Positions 49,398 through 58,326 of a DNA stretch of 58,333 nt are shown piece by piece. The position numbers and the translations under genes were made by a program. This stretch comes from DAOPZJ01 sp964587625 (GTDB lineage Bacteria; Bacillota; Clostridia; Oscillospirales; JAKOTC01). Under the pieces are notes generated by a model that was given only the letters and a program-made list of their open reading frames with translations, did no database searches and was not told where the DNA came from. Positions within the stretch are counted from its first letter, which is position 1. Each line of letters starts with the position of its first letter. The stretch is from positions 1 to 58,333 of the forward strand of contig CAZPLU010000014.1 of the NCBI GenBank assembly GCA_964587625.1. Reading direction: 5' to 3'.

Positions 49398-50444
49398 TCA
49401 GTTACCGCCGTCATTATAGCGGTTTTTCAATAAATTTGCAAGCGATAATGCGAAGCCGCAAAACACCAGCAGGATGGACGCCGGGATTTGATTTTCACGC
49501 ACGGCGGCGAAGGTCTGGGCGGCGTTTTCCCCCATTTTTTCAACCGGGAACAGCGCCGAAAACGCGGCTGTGAAGCCGGCTGAGAGCAGGGCGTGTATCA
49601 GGCGGAAAAACAGCAATTTTCCGGCGCCGAAAAAGGTCGCGCTGAAACCGGCGATTTGTATGAGCACCGAAACGCCGCCGAAGCCGAGCGCCGCCGCGCA
49701 CAGCGGCAGGGAGCCGGTTTTGCTGAGCGCGCTGACACCGCCCGTGACTTCGAACAGAGCATAAAGCGCCGTTTCCCCGCCGCCGAAAACTTTAGAGAGC
49801 ACCGCGACCGCCGCGCAGGACAGGGCGATGGACGCGCAGGCGGTCAAAGAGGCGCCCGCGGCGTTTGAGACGGAGTCGCAAAACGCCGCGGTCAGGGAAT
49901 CGAATGTTCGGAAGCCGGCTTTTTCGATGTCTGCCGGTCCCGCGGCACGGCAGACAAGGGATAAAACCCCCGAAGCCGCCCAACCCGCAAACAACAGGAT
50001 AAATCCCGCTTTTACGCTGCCCAACAGGACGCCGCCGACCGCGCCGATGACAAAAGACGGACCCGGATTGATACAAAAAGTCATCAGCCGACCCGCTTCG
50101 CGGACGCTCAAGGCACCCCGCTCAAGCTGTTTTTTCGCCGCGACCGCGCCCGAGGGATAACCGCCCAAAAAACCCGATACGAGCACGATTGCCGCACCGC
50201 TTTGAACGCGCAAAAACCGGCAGAGCGGGGATAAAAGTTTTCGGAAAACCGTCTCGGTTTTGGTCTCGGCGATGAAAAAGACGAGGAAATACATCGGCAG
50301 CATGGCCGGGATGAAAAGACCGGCGGCAAGGGTCAGACCGCGCGATATTCCGCCGGCCGCCTCGCGGGGATAGAGGGCGAGCAGGACGGCGCAGAGCGCG
50401 GCGAGAAGAAATAAAAAAAGACCGTTCAGGGAGCGCTTCATCAT
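49398..50444 (-). CDS. ylbJ: Sporulation integral membrane protein YlbJ
   Basis: A 348-residue membrane protein of the nucleoside-recognition (Gate) family with eight or more helices. The conserved Gate segments are GLFIPAMLPMYFLVFFI, GFLGGYPSGAVAAKKQLERG and FCINPGPSFVIGAVGG. In Bacillus, ylbJ is under sigma-E and needed for spore cortex formation. The start is ATG 50444 or 50441. Confidence 0.87.
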   Translation of the reverse strand: MMKRSLNGLFLFLLAALCAVLLALYPREAAGGISRGLTLAAGLFIPAMLPMYFLVFFIAETKTETVFRKLLSPLCRFLRVQSGAAIVLVSGFLGGYPSGAVAAKKQLERGALSVREAGRLMTFCINPGPSFVIGAVGGVLLGSVKAGFILLFAGWAASGVLSLVCRAAGPADIEKAGFRTFDSLTAAFCDSVSNAAGASLTACASIALSCAAVAVLSKVFGGGETALYALFEVTGGVSALSKTGSLPLCAAALGFGGVSVLIQIAGFSATFFGAGKLLFFRLIHALLSAGFTAAFSALFPVEKMGENAAQTFAAVRENQIPASILLVFCGFALSLANLLKNRYNDGGN

Positions 50445-50498
50445 ATCACCGCTCTATATATATTGGCTGGAGTATACAAAGTTGACAACCTTTTTTGG

Positions 50499-50527
50499 TT
50501 GACACGAATATCCGGTTGTGTTAAAAT
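50499..50527 (+). promoter_or_regulatory. Promoter of the rnf operon
   Basis: TTGACA (50499-50504), a 17-bp spacer and TAAAAT (50522-50527), 29 nt before the rnfC start. A second TTGACA lies at 50482-50487. Confidence 0.75.
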
Positions 50528-50556
50528 GACCACAGAACCATGGAAGGGATGAGTCA

Positions 50557-51897
50557 ATGGGATTTAAAGGACAAGTCGCCGCTCTGCTCGGTTTGGAAAA
50601 CGGCGTTCACCCGCCGCATTGCAAAAACACCGTCGCGTGCGCCACTGTCGAAATGCCCGCGCCCGAGAGAGTGGTTGTGTCCATGCTTCAGCACATCGGA
50701 GAACCCTGTATCCCGACGGTTGCCAAAGGGGATCATGTCGCGGTCGGACAGGTGATCGGCGACAGCGCCGCATACATCAGCGCACCGATCCATTCGGGCG
50801 TCAGCGGCAAGGTGCTCGCCATCGGTGAAATCATACTCCCCAACGGGACAAGAACGGCCACCGTCGAGATTCAAAACGATGGGCAAGGCCGTATTTTTGA
50901 GGGTGTTGTCCCCCCGCATATTCACGGCAAAGAGGACTTGGTGGCGGCGGTGCGCGCTTCGGGGCTTGTCGGCCTCGGGGGAGCGGGTTTTCCGACCCAT
51001 GTCAAGTTTGCGCTATATCAAAATGAGAGCATCGATACGCTGGTGATCAACGGCGCAGAGTGCGAACCCTACATAACCGCCGATAACCGGGAGTGCCTTG
51101 AAAACACCTGGGACATCATGAACGGCATTATGATCGCGGCCGAACACTTCAATGTCAAAGAGACCGTGATCGCCGTGGAGAGCAACAAGCCCATGGCCAT
51201 CGCCGAGCTCGTGAAGGTCGCAAAGACCTGCAGCACCGAAGGACACCGGATCCGAGTCAAATCCATCCCGTCCCAATATCCGCAGGGAGCGGAAAAAATG
51301 CTGATCCGCAGCGCCACCGGGCGAAAAGTTCCGCCGGGGAAACTGCCCTCCGACGTCGGCTGCGTCGTGATGAATATCACTTCCACGGCTTTTGTGAGCC
51401 GCTATCTCAAAGACGGAATGCCGCTCGTCGCCCGCAGGATGACCGTCGACGGCAACGGGGTTAAAAATCCGGGAAATCTTCGGGTGACCATCGGAACGCC
51501 GATCAAGGACATCGTTGAATTTTGCGGCGGATATACCTCCGGCGTCAACCGCATCATCATGGGCGGTCCGATGATGGGTCTTTGCGTCTATACCGACGAA
51601 CAACCGGCGCTGAAACAAAACAACGCCATTTTGGTCTTTGCGGGGGCGGGAGAGGAGCTGCACGAACAACCCTGTATCCGCTGCGGCCGATGCACCGGGG
51701 CCTGCCCGCTGCACCTTGCGCCGTTTGAGCTGTATAAGGCCTATCTGCGCGGGGACGCGGATGATTTGGAAAAGAAGGGCGTTATGAACTGTGTCGAGTG
51801 CGGATGCTGCTCGTATATCTGCCCCGCCAAAAGACAATTGACACAGATGATGCGGCTCGGCAAGGTCTATGTGAAAAAACAGGGGAGGAAAAAATGA
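50557..51897 (+). CDS. rnfC: Rnf complex subunit C (NADH-binding)
   Basis: A 446-residue peripheral subunit that takes part in NADH:ferredoxin electron transfer. An RnfC N-terminal barrel-hybrid domain is followed by the Complex-I 51-kDa-like NAD/FMN fold (SGLVGLGGAGFPTHVKF) and a SLBB segment. Two 4Fe-4S clusters lie at the end (CIRCGRCTGACP and CVECGCCSYICPAK). It heads a coupled six-gene operon in the clostridial order C-D-G-E-A-B. Its stop overlaps rnfD by ATGA. Confidence 0.96.
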   Translation: MGFKGQVAALLGLENGVHPPHCKNTVACATVEMPAPERVVVSMLQHIGEPCIPTVAKGDHVAVGQVIGDSAAYISAPIHSGVSGKVLAIGEIILPNGTRTATVEIQNDGQGRIFEGVVPPHIHGKEDLVAAVRASGLVGLGGAGFPTHVKFALYQNESIDTLVINGAECEPYITADNRECLENTWDIMNGIMIAAEHFNVKETVIAVESNKPMAIAELVKVAKTCSTEGHRIRVKSIPSQYPQGAEKMLIRSATGRKVPPGKLPSDVGCVVMNITSTAFVSRYLKDGMPLVARRMTVDGNGVKNPGNLRVTIGTPIKDIVEFCGGYTSGVNRIIMGGPMMGLCVYTDEQPALKQNNAILVFAGAGEELHEQPCIRCGRCTGACPLHLAPFELYKAYLRGDADDLEKKGVMNCVECGCCSYICPAKRQLTQMMRLGKVYVKKQGRKK

Positions 51898-52853
51898 TGG
51901 ATAAGCGCTTTATCGTCACCTCCTCGCCGCACCTGACCTCGACGTCGACCACAAGGCACATCATGCTCGACGTGATTATCGCGCTGCTTCCGGCGGGGAT
52001 CGCCGCCTGTGTGATGTTCGGGTGGCACAGCGCACTGCTGATCGCGGCGACGGTGTTGTCGGCGGTGGTCTTTGAGTTTTTGTTCCGGTTGATCGCCAAA
52101 CGCCAAAATTCGATCGGCGACCTCTCCGCGGTCGTGACCGGGCTTCTGCTGGCTTATAATCTGCCGCCGAAATTTCCGATCTGGATGGCTGTGATCGGAT
52201 CTTTTATCGCCATTGTGATTGTCAAACAATGTTTCGGCGGCATCGGGCAAAATTTCGCAAATCCCGCCATCACCGCGCGCATCGTGCTGTTGGCCTCTTT
52301 TCCCGCGGCGATGACCGCCTGGCTGACCGCTTATGACGGCATCTCCTCGGCGACGCCGCTGGCGATGATGAAGTCGGATGCGATTTTGACGGCCGACGGC
52401 CCGACGATTTTCGGGGCTTTGATCGGCAATGCGGATACGATCGGCTGTATCGGCGAGGTCAGCCGTCTGCTTTTGATTTTGGGCGGTATCTATCTGATGA
52501 TTCGAAAAGTGATCGTGCCGATTATACCGATTTGCTACATCGGAACGGTCGGGATTTTCACCTGGATCATCGGCGCGGATCCGGTAATTCACATGCTGTC
52601 CGGCGGACTTATTTTAGGCGCGTTCTTTATGGCGACCGACTATGCCACCAGCCCCACACATGCGCGGGGAAGAGTGATTTTCGGCATCGGCTGCGGCATT
52701 TTGACGGTCGTGATCCGGATGTGGTCGAACCTGCCCGAGGGCGTCTCATATTCCATCTTATTTATGAACATCCTGACCCCGCTGATCGAACGGGCGACTT
52801 ATCCGCGCCCGTTCGGCGCGGCATGTCCGAAAAAGGAGGGTGTCAAACCGTGA
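51894..52853 (+). CDS. rnfD: Rnf complex subunit D (membrane, covalent FMN)
   Basis: A 319-residue membrane subunit with about eight to ten helices. The FMN-binding Thr lies in SSATPLAMMKSD. It begins FIVTSSPHLTSTSTTRHIMLDVI. The start is ATG 51894, overlapping rnfC, with GGGGAGG upstream. Overlaps rnfG. Confidence 0.95.
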   Translation: MMDKRFIVTSSPHLTSTSTTRHIMLDVIIALLPAGIAACVMFGWHSALLIAATVLSAVVFEFLFRLIAKRQNSIGDLSAVVTGLLLAYNLPPKFPIWMAVIGSFIAIVIVKQCFGGIGQNFANPAITARIVLLASFPAAMTAWLTAYDGISSATPLAMMKSDAILTADGPTIFGALIGNADTIGCIGEVSRLLLILGGIYLMIRKVIVPIIPICYIGTVGIFTWIIGADPVIHMLSGGLILGAFFMATDYATSPTHARGRVIFGIGCGILTVVIRMWSNLPEGVSYSILFMNILTPLIERATYPRPFGAACPKKEGVKP

Positions 52854-53395
52854 TCAAACGCGTTTTTATGCCGGTGTTGACTTTGTTGGCGCTGTGTCTT
52901 GTGATCGCGGCGGCCGTCTCGGTGACCAATTATTTTACCGCCGATAAGATCGCCGAGCAGGCGGAGGTAAAAATCACCGAACACATCGGCTATCTGCTGC
53001 CGGGCACGGTGCAAAAACTCGCGACCGAATGCGACGCATTCACGTATTACGACTGCATCGGCGCTGCCGACGAAACCCTCGGCAGGGTCTATTTGATGGA
53101 AACAAAAGGGTATGGCGGCCCGATCTCACTGATGGTCGGGCTCAAATCCGGCGGCGGTGTGGCGGGAATTTCGATCCTGTCCTCCTCCGAGACCCCGGGA
53201 CTGGGCAAAAAGATTGAAAACGAGGCGTTTTACGGGCAGTTTGCCGGCAGAGACGCCGTGGCGTTCACGGTTGTCAAAGGAGCGGCTGCCGAGGATGACC
53301 AGATCAGCGCCATCTCGGGCGCCACGAAATCCTCGGAGGCAATCACGGACGCGGTCAATGCCGCGCTGTTGCATTTCAAGGGGGGTGGCAATTGA
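52850..53395 (+). CDS. rnfG: Rnf complex subunit G (covalent FMN)
   Basis: A 181-residue subunit with one N-terminal helix and a large extracytoplasmic FMN-binding domain. The flavinylation site is Thr in ISGATKSSEAIT. The start is GTG 52850, with AAGGAGGG upstream, and it overlaps the rnfD stop. FMN transfer needs ApbE, which is not in this window. Confidence 0.95.
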   Translation: MIKRVFMPVLTLLALCLVIAAAVSVTNYFTADKIAEQAEVKITEHIGYLLPGTVQKLATECDAFTYYDCIGAADETLGRVYLMETKGYGGPISLMVGLKSGGGVAGISILSSSETPGLGKKIENEAFYGQFAGRDAVAFTVVKGAAAEDDQISAISGATKSSEAITDAVNAALLHFKGGGN

Positions 53396-54063
53396 TGTGG
53401 AAGACGCTGACCAACGGAATTTTAAAAGAAAACCCCGTTTTGCGGCTGGTACTGGGCACCTGTCCGACTCTGGCGGTGACCACGATGGCCGAAAACGCCC
53501 TCGGCATGGGCGCCGCGGCGACATTCGTCCTGATCGGATCCAATCTCGTCATCTCGCTGCTTCGCAAAATCATCCCCGATAAAATTCGGATTCCGGCCTA
53601 CATAACCGTCATCGCGGGTTTCGTGACCGTCGTGCAGATGATTGTCAAGGCATATACGCCCGAAATCGACGCGCAGCTCGGAATCTATCTGCCGTTGATC
53701 ACGGTCAACTGCATCATCTTGGCTCGCGCCGAGATGTTCGCAAACAAAAACACGGTTTTGGCCTCGGTGCTCGACGCGGTCGGAATGGGCATCGGCTTTA
53801 CGGCGGCGCTGCTTGCGATGGGCTGTATACGGGAACTGGTCGGCAACGGGACACTTTTCGGAATGGCTGTCACACAGGGTCATATCGAACCGATGCTGAT
53901 TATGATCTTGCCGCCCGGAGGGTTTTTTGTGTTCGGCATTTTAATCGCGCTCGCCAACAAACTCACGCATAATCCCGTGTCCTCCACCGGCTGCGCGTCC
54001 TGCGGCGCGAGAGCGTTTTGCGGTCAAGACCGTGCCGACGCACAAAAGGAGGAAGCGAAATGA
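53395..54063 (+). CDS. rnfE: Rnf complex subunit E
   Basis: A 222-residue membrane subunit with six helices, paralogous to RnfA. It has NPVLRLVLGTCPTLAVTT and GIYLPLITVNCIILARAE. The C-terminus carries an extra cysteine-rich tail (CASCGARAFC). The start is ATG 53395, sharing one base with the rnfG stop, and an upstream TTG is possible. Confidence 0.95.
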   Translation: MWKTLTNGILKENPVLRLVLGTCPTLAVTTMAENALGMGAAATFVLIGSNLVISLLRKIIPDKIRIPAYITVIAGFVTVVQMIVKAYTPEIDAQLGIYLPLITVNCIILARAEMFANKNTVLASVLDAVGMGIGFTAALLAMGCIRELVGNGTLFGMAVTQGHIEPMLIMILPPGGFFVFGILIALANKLTHNPVSSTGCASCGARAFCGQDRADAQKEEAK

Positions 54064-54656
54064 CAAGAGTCCTTCCGATTATCGTCGCGGCGGTGCTGAC
54101 CAATAATTTTGTCCTCTCAAAATTTTTAGGCATCTGCCCTTTCTTGGGCGTTTCGAAAAAACTTGACACCTCGGTCGGCATGAGCGCTGCCGTTACGTTT
54201 GTGATGGTGCTTTCCACCGCCGTCACCTGGCCGATTCAAACCTATCTGCTCGATCCCAACGGCTTGGGCTACATGCAGACCATCGTCTTCATATTGATCA
54301 TCGCCGTGCTGGTGCAATTGGTGGAGATGGTGCTGAAAAAATATATCCCGCCGCTGTATTCGTCGCTGGGGATCTATCTGCCGCTGATCACCACAAACTG
54401 CGCGGTGCTCGGCGTCACGATTTTGAACTTCGACCAGGGCTATACGTATATTGAGTCCCTGTTCAACGCTTTGGCCGCCGGCACCGGGTTTTTGCTGGCG
54501 ATGGTCATGTTCACCGGCGTGCGCTCAAAGATTGAGGACTCCGATATCCCGAAATCGCTGCAGGGTCTTCCGATTATATTGATCGCGGCTTCAATTACGG
54601 CGCTGACGATGCTCGGGTTTGCCGGGCTGGCTGACGGACTGTTCGGAGGCATGTGA
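54060..54656 (+). CDS. rnfA: Rnf complex subunit A
   Basis: A 198-residue membrane subunit with six helices in inverted topology to RnfE. With RnfE it holds an intramembrane Fe-S cluster by conserved cysteines (here GICPFLG and TTNCAVLG). The start is ATG 54060, overlapping rnfE by ATGA. Confidence 0.95.
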   Translation: MTRVLPIIVAAVLTNNFVLSKFLGICPFLGVSKKLDTSVGMSAAVTFVMVLSTAVTWPIQTYLLDPNGLGYMQTIVFILIIAVLVQLVEMVLKKYIPPLYSSLGIYLPLITTNCAVLGVTILNFDQGYTYIESLFNALAAGTGFLLAMVMFTGVRSKIEDSDIPKSLQGLPIILIAASITALTMLGFAGLADGLFGGM

Positions 54657-54657
54657 G

Positions 54658-55461
54658 ATGGGTATGGAAATTTGGCTTCCGATTTTGATTGTGGGCGGTT
54701 TGGCGCTGTTCGGCGGCGTCATTCTCGCCGTGTCCTCGGTGTTTATGAGCGTGCCGATCGACGAGAGAGAGAGCAGAATCCGCGAAGAGCTGCCGGGCGC
54801 CAACTGCGGCGGCTGCGGTTATGCAGGGTGTGACGAATATGCCGCCGCCATCGCCCAAGGCAGCGCCCCGGCGCATCTGTGCGGTCCGGGCGGAACCGCG
54901 GTCGCCGAAAAGATCGGCCGGATCGCCGGAATCGGTGTGATCGAAGTGATTCCAAAGACCGCTGTGGTCTATTGCTGCGGCTCCAAAGACAAAGTGGAGA
55001 TCAAGATGGATTACCACGGCATCAAGACCTGCGCCTCGGCCTCGACTTTTTACGGCGGCATCAGCGCCTGCGTTTACGGGTGCATGGGACTCGGCGACTG
55101 CGTCAGGGCCTGTGTCTATGACGCGATTTCAATCGAAAACGGCGTTGCGGCGGTGAATCAAAGCAAATGTACGGGATGCACATCCTGCGCCAAGGCATGT
55201 CCCAAGGGGTTGATCAAAATGGTCAAGACCAATGTGACGCACGTCGTGCTGTGTTCCAGCCACGACAGGGGCGCGACCGCCCGAAAGACCTGCAAAGCCG
55301 CGTGCATCGGCTGCGGGAAATGTGTGAGCACCTGCCCGAGCGGCGCAATTTTCATGGACAACAACCTCGCCGTCATCGAGCCGGGCAAATGCACAAGCTG
55401 CGGCGCCTGTATACCCGCCTGCCCGACCGGCGCCATAAAGGGAAGGTGCGAGCCGGCTTGA
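54658..55461 (+). CDS. rnfB: Rnf complex subunit B (ferredoxin subunit)
   Basis: A 267-residue subunit that exchanges electrons with ferredoxin. One N-terminal helix is followed by the Fes domain (CGGCGYAGCDEYAAAI and a fourth Cys), then several 4Fe-4S motifs (CTGCTSCAKACP, CIGCGKCVSTCP, CTSCGACIPACP). The start is ATG 54658, 8 nt after GGAGG. The complex couples ferredoxin oxidation to Na+ or H+ export. Last gene of the operon. Confidence 0.96.
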   Translation: MGMEIWLPILIVGGLALFGGVILAVSSVFMSVPIDERESRIREELPGANCGGCGYAGCDEYAAAIAQGSAPAHLCGPGGTAVAEKIGRIAGIGVIEVIPKTAVVYCCGSKDKVEIKMDYHGIKTCASASTFYGGISACVYGCMGLGDCVRACVYDAISIENGVAAVNQSKCTGCTSCAKACPKGLIKMVKTNVTHVVLCSSHDRGATARKTCKAACIGCGKCVSTCPSGAIFMDNNLAVIEPGKCTSCGACIPACPTGAIKGRCEPA

Positions 55462-55487
55462 CACGCACGCTTTTTTTATGGTATTAT
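55458..55487 (+). promoter_or_regulatory. Promoter of the DUF3048 lipoprotein gene
   Basis: TTGACA (55458-55463), an 18-bp spacer and TATTAT (55482-55487). The -35 box overlaps the rnfB stop codon. Confidence 0.7.
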
Positions 55488-55566
55488 GACGCGTAATTTT
55501 TCCCAAGCGGAAAGTTTTGTAACAATCGGCGCGAACAAAGCGTCTTTGTAGAAAGGAGGTGCCCGA

Positions 55567-56694
55567 ATGAAGCGGTTTTTCAGCACGGTTTTGCTGTTGG
55601 TGATTTTTATATTGTTCGGCTGCGGAACGGTGCAGGAATACAGCGGTGCGGAGTTTTCAGACCCGTGGGAGGGCATCTCCTCGGAAGCGATCTCATCTCA
55701 GCCCGCTGTGTCGAGCATGCCCCGCAGCGTCGGAGCGGAATATGCCTCAACCGGAACGGTCAACCCGCTGACCGGACAGAGCAATTTACCCGTCCATATG
55801 GCGCGCACGCGGCCTGTTTCGGTGCTGATCAACAACTATGTCAAGGCGCTGCCGCAAAACGGTATCACAGACGCCGATCTCGTGATCGAAGTCGAGGCCG
55901 AAGGCGGCATCACCCGCCTGCTGGCGTTTTTTTCGGATTGGCGCTCCGCCCCCGTGATCGGCTCGATTCGGGAAGCCCGGCTGCATTTTCTCGATTTAGC
56001 CCAGTCATTTGACTCGATCATGGTCTATATCGGCGCAAGTCAGGAGACCAAAGACGCCGTTAAATCACGCGGATATAAGACACTCGACGCGGCATATTAT
56101 GCCGACAAAGAGCTGACCTACCGCGACCAAGAGCTCCGACAGACCCGCGCCACCGAGCACACGGTCATGACCAACGGCGAGATGCTCACCAAAGTGATTT
56201 CGTCATCCAAAATGCGCACGCAGTTGAACGAAAACTGCCCCGCGACCTATTTCAAATTCGCTTCGGCCGGTCAATTGATCACGCCGCCGGCCTTTCGGGC
56301 AAGAGCCGTCTATCTGCCGGTCGGCCTGCACGCCGAGTACCGTTATGACGAAACCACCGGTCTTTATATGCGCTCGCTCGCCGGCGCAAAACAGACCGAC
56401 CTCAACAACGGGGAGCAGGTCGGCGTGACCAATGTCCTTGTCCTCTTTGCCAAGCACCAGACCAATGCGGGTGATGAGACCCTCATCACCGTTGACATCA
56501 ACGCCGGAGAGGGATACTATTTCTCCATGTGCGGCGGGCAGAAGATTTTTTGGCAAAAGGGCACCGGCGAGGCGGATTCAATCAAATTATACGACGAAAA
56601 GGGCGGCGAACTGACACTCAATCAGGGAAAAACCTGGATCAATATCATTTCAACGACACTCGCCGATCAAGTCACCTGGACGCAAATCGGCTGA
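55567..56694 (+). CDS. DUF3048-domain lipoprotein (YerB-like)
   Basis: A 375-residue exported lipoprotein. The signal peptide ends in the lipobox LFGC (Cys19). A Ser-rich linker (about 35-60) is followed by the DUF3048 domain, with NPLTGQSNLP, RPVSVLINNYVKALPQNGI, DLVIEVEAEGGITRLLAFF and SIREARLHFLDLAQSFDSI. The YerB family is of unknown function. AAAGGAGG precedes ATG 55567. Sortase B follows 21 nt downstream and may be in the same transcript. Confidence 0.92.
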   Translation: MKRFFSTVLLLVIFILFGCGTVQEYSGAEFSDPWEGISSEAISSQPAVSSMPRSVGAEYASTGTVNPLTGQSNLPVHMARTRPVSVLINNYVKALPQNGITDADLVIEVEAEGGITRLLAFFSDWRSAPVIGSIREARLHFLDLAQSFDSIMVYIGASQETKDAVKSRGYKTLDAAYYADKELTYRDQELRQTRATEHTVMTNGEMLTKVISSSKMRTQLNENCPATYFKFASAGQLITPPAFRARAVYLPVGLHAEYRYDETTGLYMRSLAGAKQTDLNNGEQVGVTNVLVLFAKHQTNAGDETLITVDINAGEGYYFSMCGGQKIFWQKGTGEADSIKLYDEKGGELTLNQGKTWINIISTTLADQVTWTQIG

Positions 56695-56715
56695 AAACAG
56701 GAGATGCTGACGATT

Positions 56716-57657
56716 ATGGAAAACCAAAAGAAAAAAAGACCCCTGAGCAAACAGCAAAAATTGATGATGAACGTGCTGCTGGTCATATGCGGCGCGGCTT
56801 TGATCTTTTCGGGCGCGATGATCGCGATCAATTATGTCCGGGAAAACGGGGACCGCGACCGCGTCGCCTCGGATTTGAGTATGTTTCACAATCCCTCCGT
56901 GGTGACAAATCCCGAAAAGGATCCCTATAAAGACATCGTCTTTCCGGCGGGAATTCTCGAACAACTCAAACCCTTTTATGCGCGCAACAAGGAGCTTGTG
57001 GGCTTTATCACAATCGACGGCGTCAAGGATTTCGGCTATCCGATCGTGCAGACCGGAAACAATGAAAAATATTACCGCAAGAATCTGGATTTGAAATCCT
57101 CCCGCGAGGGAACCGCATTTGTCGATTATAATGTCAATTTGAACGCCGACAGCCAGAACATACTCATCCACGGTCACAACAATAAAAACGGCCTGATGTT
57201 CGGACCGCTCGAAAAATACAACGCCATACTGTACGGGCTGGATCTGTATAAAAAAGCCCCCGTGATTAAATTTTACAACCTCACCGAAGTCCAGGAATTC
57301 AAAATTGTGGGTTTTGTCGTCGCCAATGTCAAATGGGCGGACGGCCCCACGTTCGATTTTACCCAGACAGACCTGACCGACCCCGATGTGTTTGCGGCGT
57401 TTAAAGCAGAAGTGGAGGCCAGAACCGTCGTCGATACGGGCTATTATATGGAATACGGCGATACGATCATGACGCTGCACTCCTGCTGTTATTACTTCAA
57501 GGATGCGCGCTTCCTCGTGATCGCGCGCAAACTGCGCTCGGGGGAGAGCGCCGAAGTCGACACCGGTTTGGCCAAAGTCCGCTATGACGCCGTCATGCCC
57601 GATCCCTTTGTCGACGTCTACAACCTCGGCACCCGCGCCGGTACCTATTATCAATAA
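56716..57657 (+). CDS. srtB: Class B sortase
   Basis: A 313-residue membrane-anchored transpeptidase that attaches proteins to the cell wall. One N-terminal helix (about 17-40) is followed by the sortase barrel. The catalytic His is His154 (ILIHGHNN), the Cys is Cys257 in TLHSC, and Arg265 is in KDARF. The usual TLSTC box is changed to TLHSC and followed by a second Cys. The start is ATG 56716; ATG 56704 touches the ribosome site. No LPxTG- or NPQTN-type substrate is seen in this window. Confidence 0.9.
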   Translation: MENQKKKRPLSKQQKLMMNVLLVICGAALIFSGAMIAINYVRENGDRDRVASDLSMFHNPSVVTNPEKDPYKDIVFPAGILEQLKPFYARNKELVGFITIDGVKDFGYPIVQTGNNEKYYRKNLDLKSSREGTAFVDYNVNLNADSQNILIHGHNNKNGLMFGPLEKYNAILYGLDLYKKAPVIKFYNLTEVQEFKIVGFVVANVKWADGPTFDFTQTDLTDPDVFAAFKAEVEARTVVDTGYYMEYGDTIMTLHSCCYYFKDARFLVIARKLRSGESAEVDTGLAKVRYDAVMPDPFVDVYNLGTRAGTYYQ

Positions 57658-57734
57658 ATAAATGAGCAAAGTCCGTTTTATCGTACTCCTCCCGGCGTAA
57701 ACTGGTATCAGTTCACCGAGAGGGGTCGATTTTT

Positions 57735-58061
57735 TTGAAAGAATATCCATTTGACGAAGGGATGTTGGACAAGGTGTTTTTATTCGGGATGACCGGGTTG
57801 AAAAAACGCTTGAAAAAGACGGAGAACGCCGTCGGATTTATCGCCGTGTGCACCTTTGCGATCATCACGGGACTGCTCGCCACAAGCGATTTCGGAAATA
57901 CCGGAGCGGGCGTCGTGCTGTCGGTTTTGATCGGCGGCGCCATTGGCTCGGGGATCGCCTGCCTTGCGATTCCCGCGAAAAAGCGGCGCACGGTCGGGAG
58001 CGGGATTTGCACAGCGGAGAAAAGGGCGAAAAGGGCCGAAAAGGAGGGCAGCGCGGCTTAA
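57735..58061 (+). CDS. Small membrane protein of unknown function
   Basis: A 108-residue protein with two hydrophobic segments (about 33-52 and 58-80) and a basic C-terminal tail. I recognise no family. The start is TTG 57735 with GAGAGGGG about 9 nt upstream. It lies 77 nt after sortase B on the same strand. Confidence 0.6.
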   Translation: MKEYPFDEGMLDKVFLFGMTGLKKRLKKTENAVGFIAVCTFAIITGLLATSDFGNTGAGVVLSVLIGGAIGSGIACLAIPAKKRRTVGSGICTAEKRAKRAEKEGSAA

Positions 58062-58102
58062 GAGAAGACGGAAGACGGAATTTGCGAAAAACATTCCGTC
58101 AG

Positions 58103-58220
58103 GGCGCGGTCTCGACCGTTCCGGGTTATTGATGCCCTCCGAAAGCCGAGCGGCGTTGATTCCTCACCCAACGCCGGCGGATCTTTCATGCGGCAAACTC
58201 GGAACGGTCGAGACCGCGCC
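58103..58220. repeat. Inverted-repeat element with perfect 21-bp ends
   Basis: The 21-bp ends (58103-58123 starting GGCGCGGTCTCGACC and 58200-58220) are perfect inverted copies around a 76-nt middle. The middle holds an 8-bp hairpin CGGCGTTG/CAACGCCG (58151-58158 with 58169-58176). No flanking target duplication is obvious. It could be a small non-autonomous mobile element or a very stable transcript-ending structure. Confidence 0.8.
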
Positions 58221-58281
58221 ATGGCGAAAACGGGAATTGGAAATCGAAAATCAGTTTTAGCCAAGGATGCCGCTCTGGCCT

Positions 58282-58326
58282 GCGGACATTGTCCGCTTGA
58301 CAAATTTGCTTAAAAACCGCTATAAT
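58282..58326 (+). promoter_or_regulatory. Outward promoter with upstream dyad at the window end
   Basis: TTGACA (58297-58302), an 18-bp spacer and TATAAT (58321-58326). Directly before the -35 is a 6-bp dyad GCGGAC-ATT-GTCCGC (58282-58296) that could be an operator. The gene it serves lies beyond the window. Confidence 0.75.

Noticed and set aside
49406..49432. Terminator-like ACCGC/GCGGT plus TTTTT at the end of ylbJ, plus strand
   Set aside because: The stem is only 5 bp with a 10-nt loop and lies inside the ylbJ coding end. Too weak to list.
50445..50556. Second TTGACA at 50482-50487 as an alternative rnf promoter
   Set aside because: No acceptable -10 lies at 16-18 bp. The TTGACA at 50499 has one.
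57848..58303. Frames over the inverted-repeat element at the end of the window
   Set aside because: They read through the palindromic ends on both strands, lack ribosome sites and match no family.
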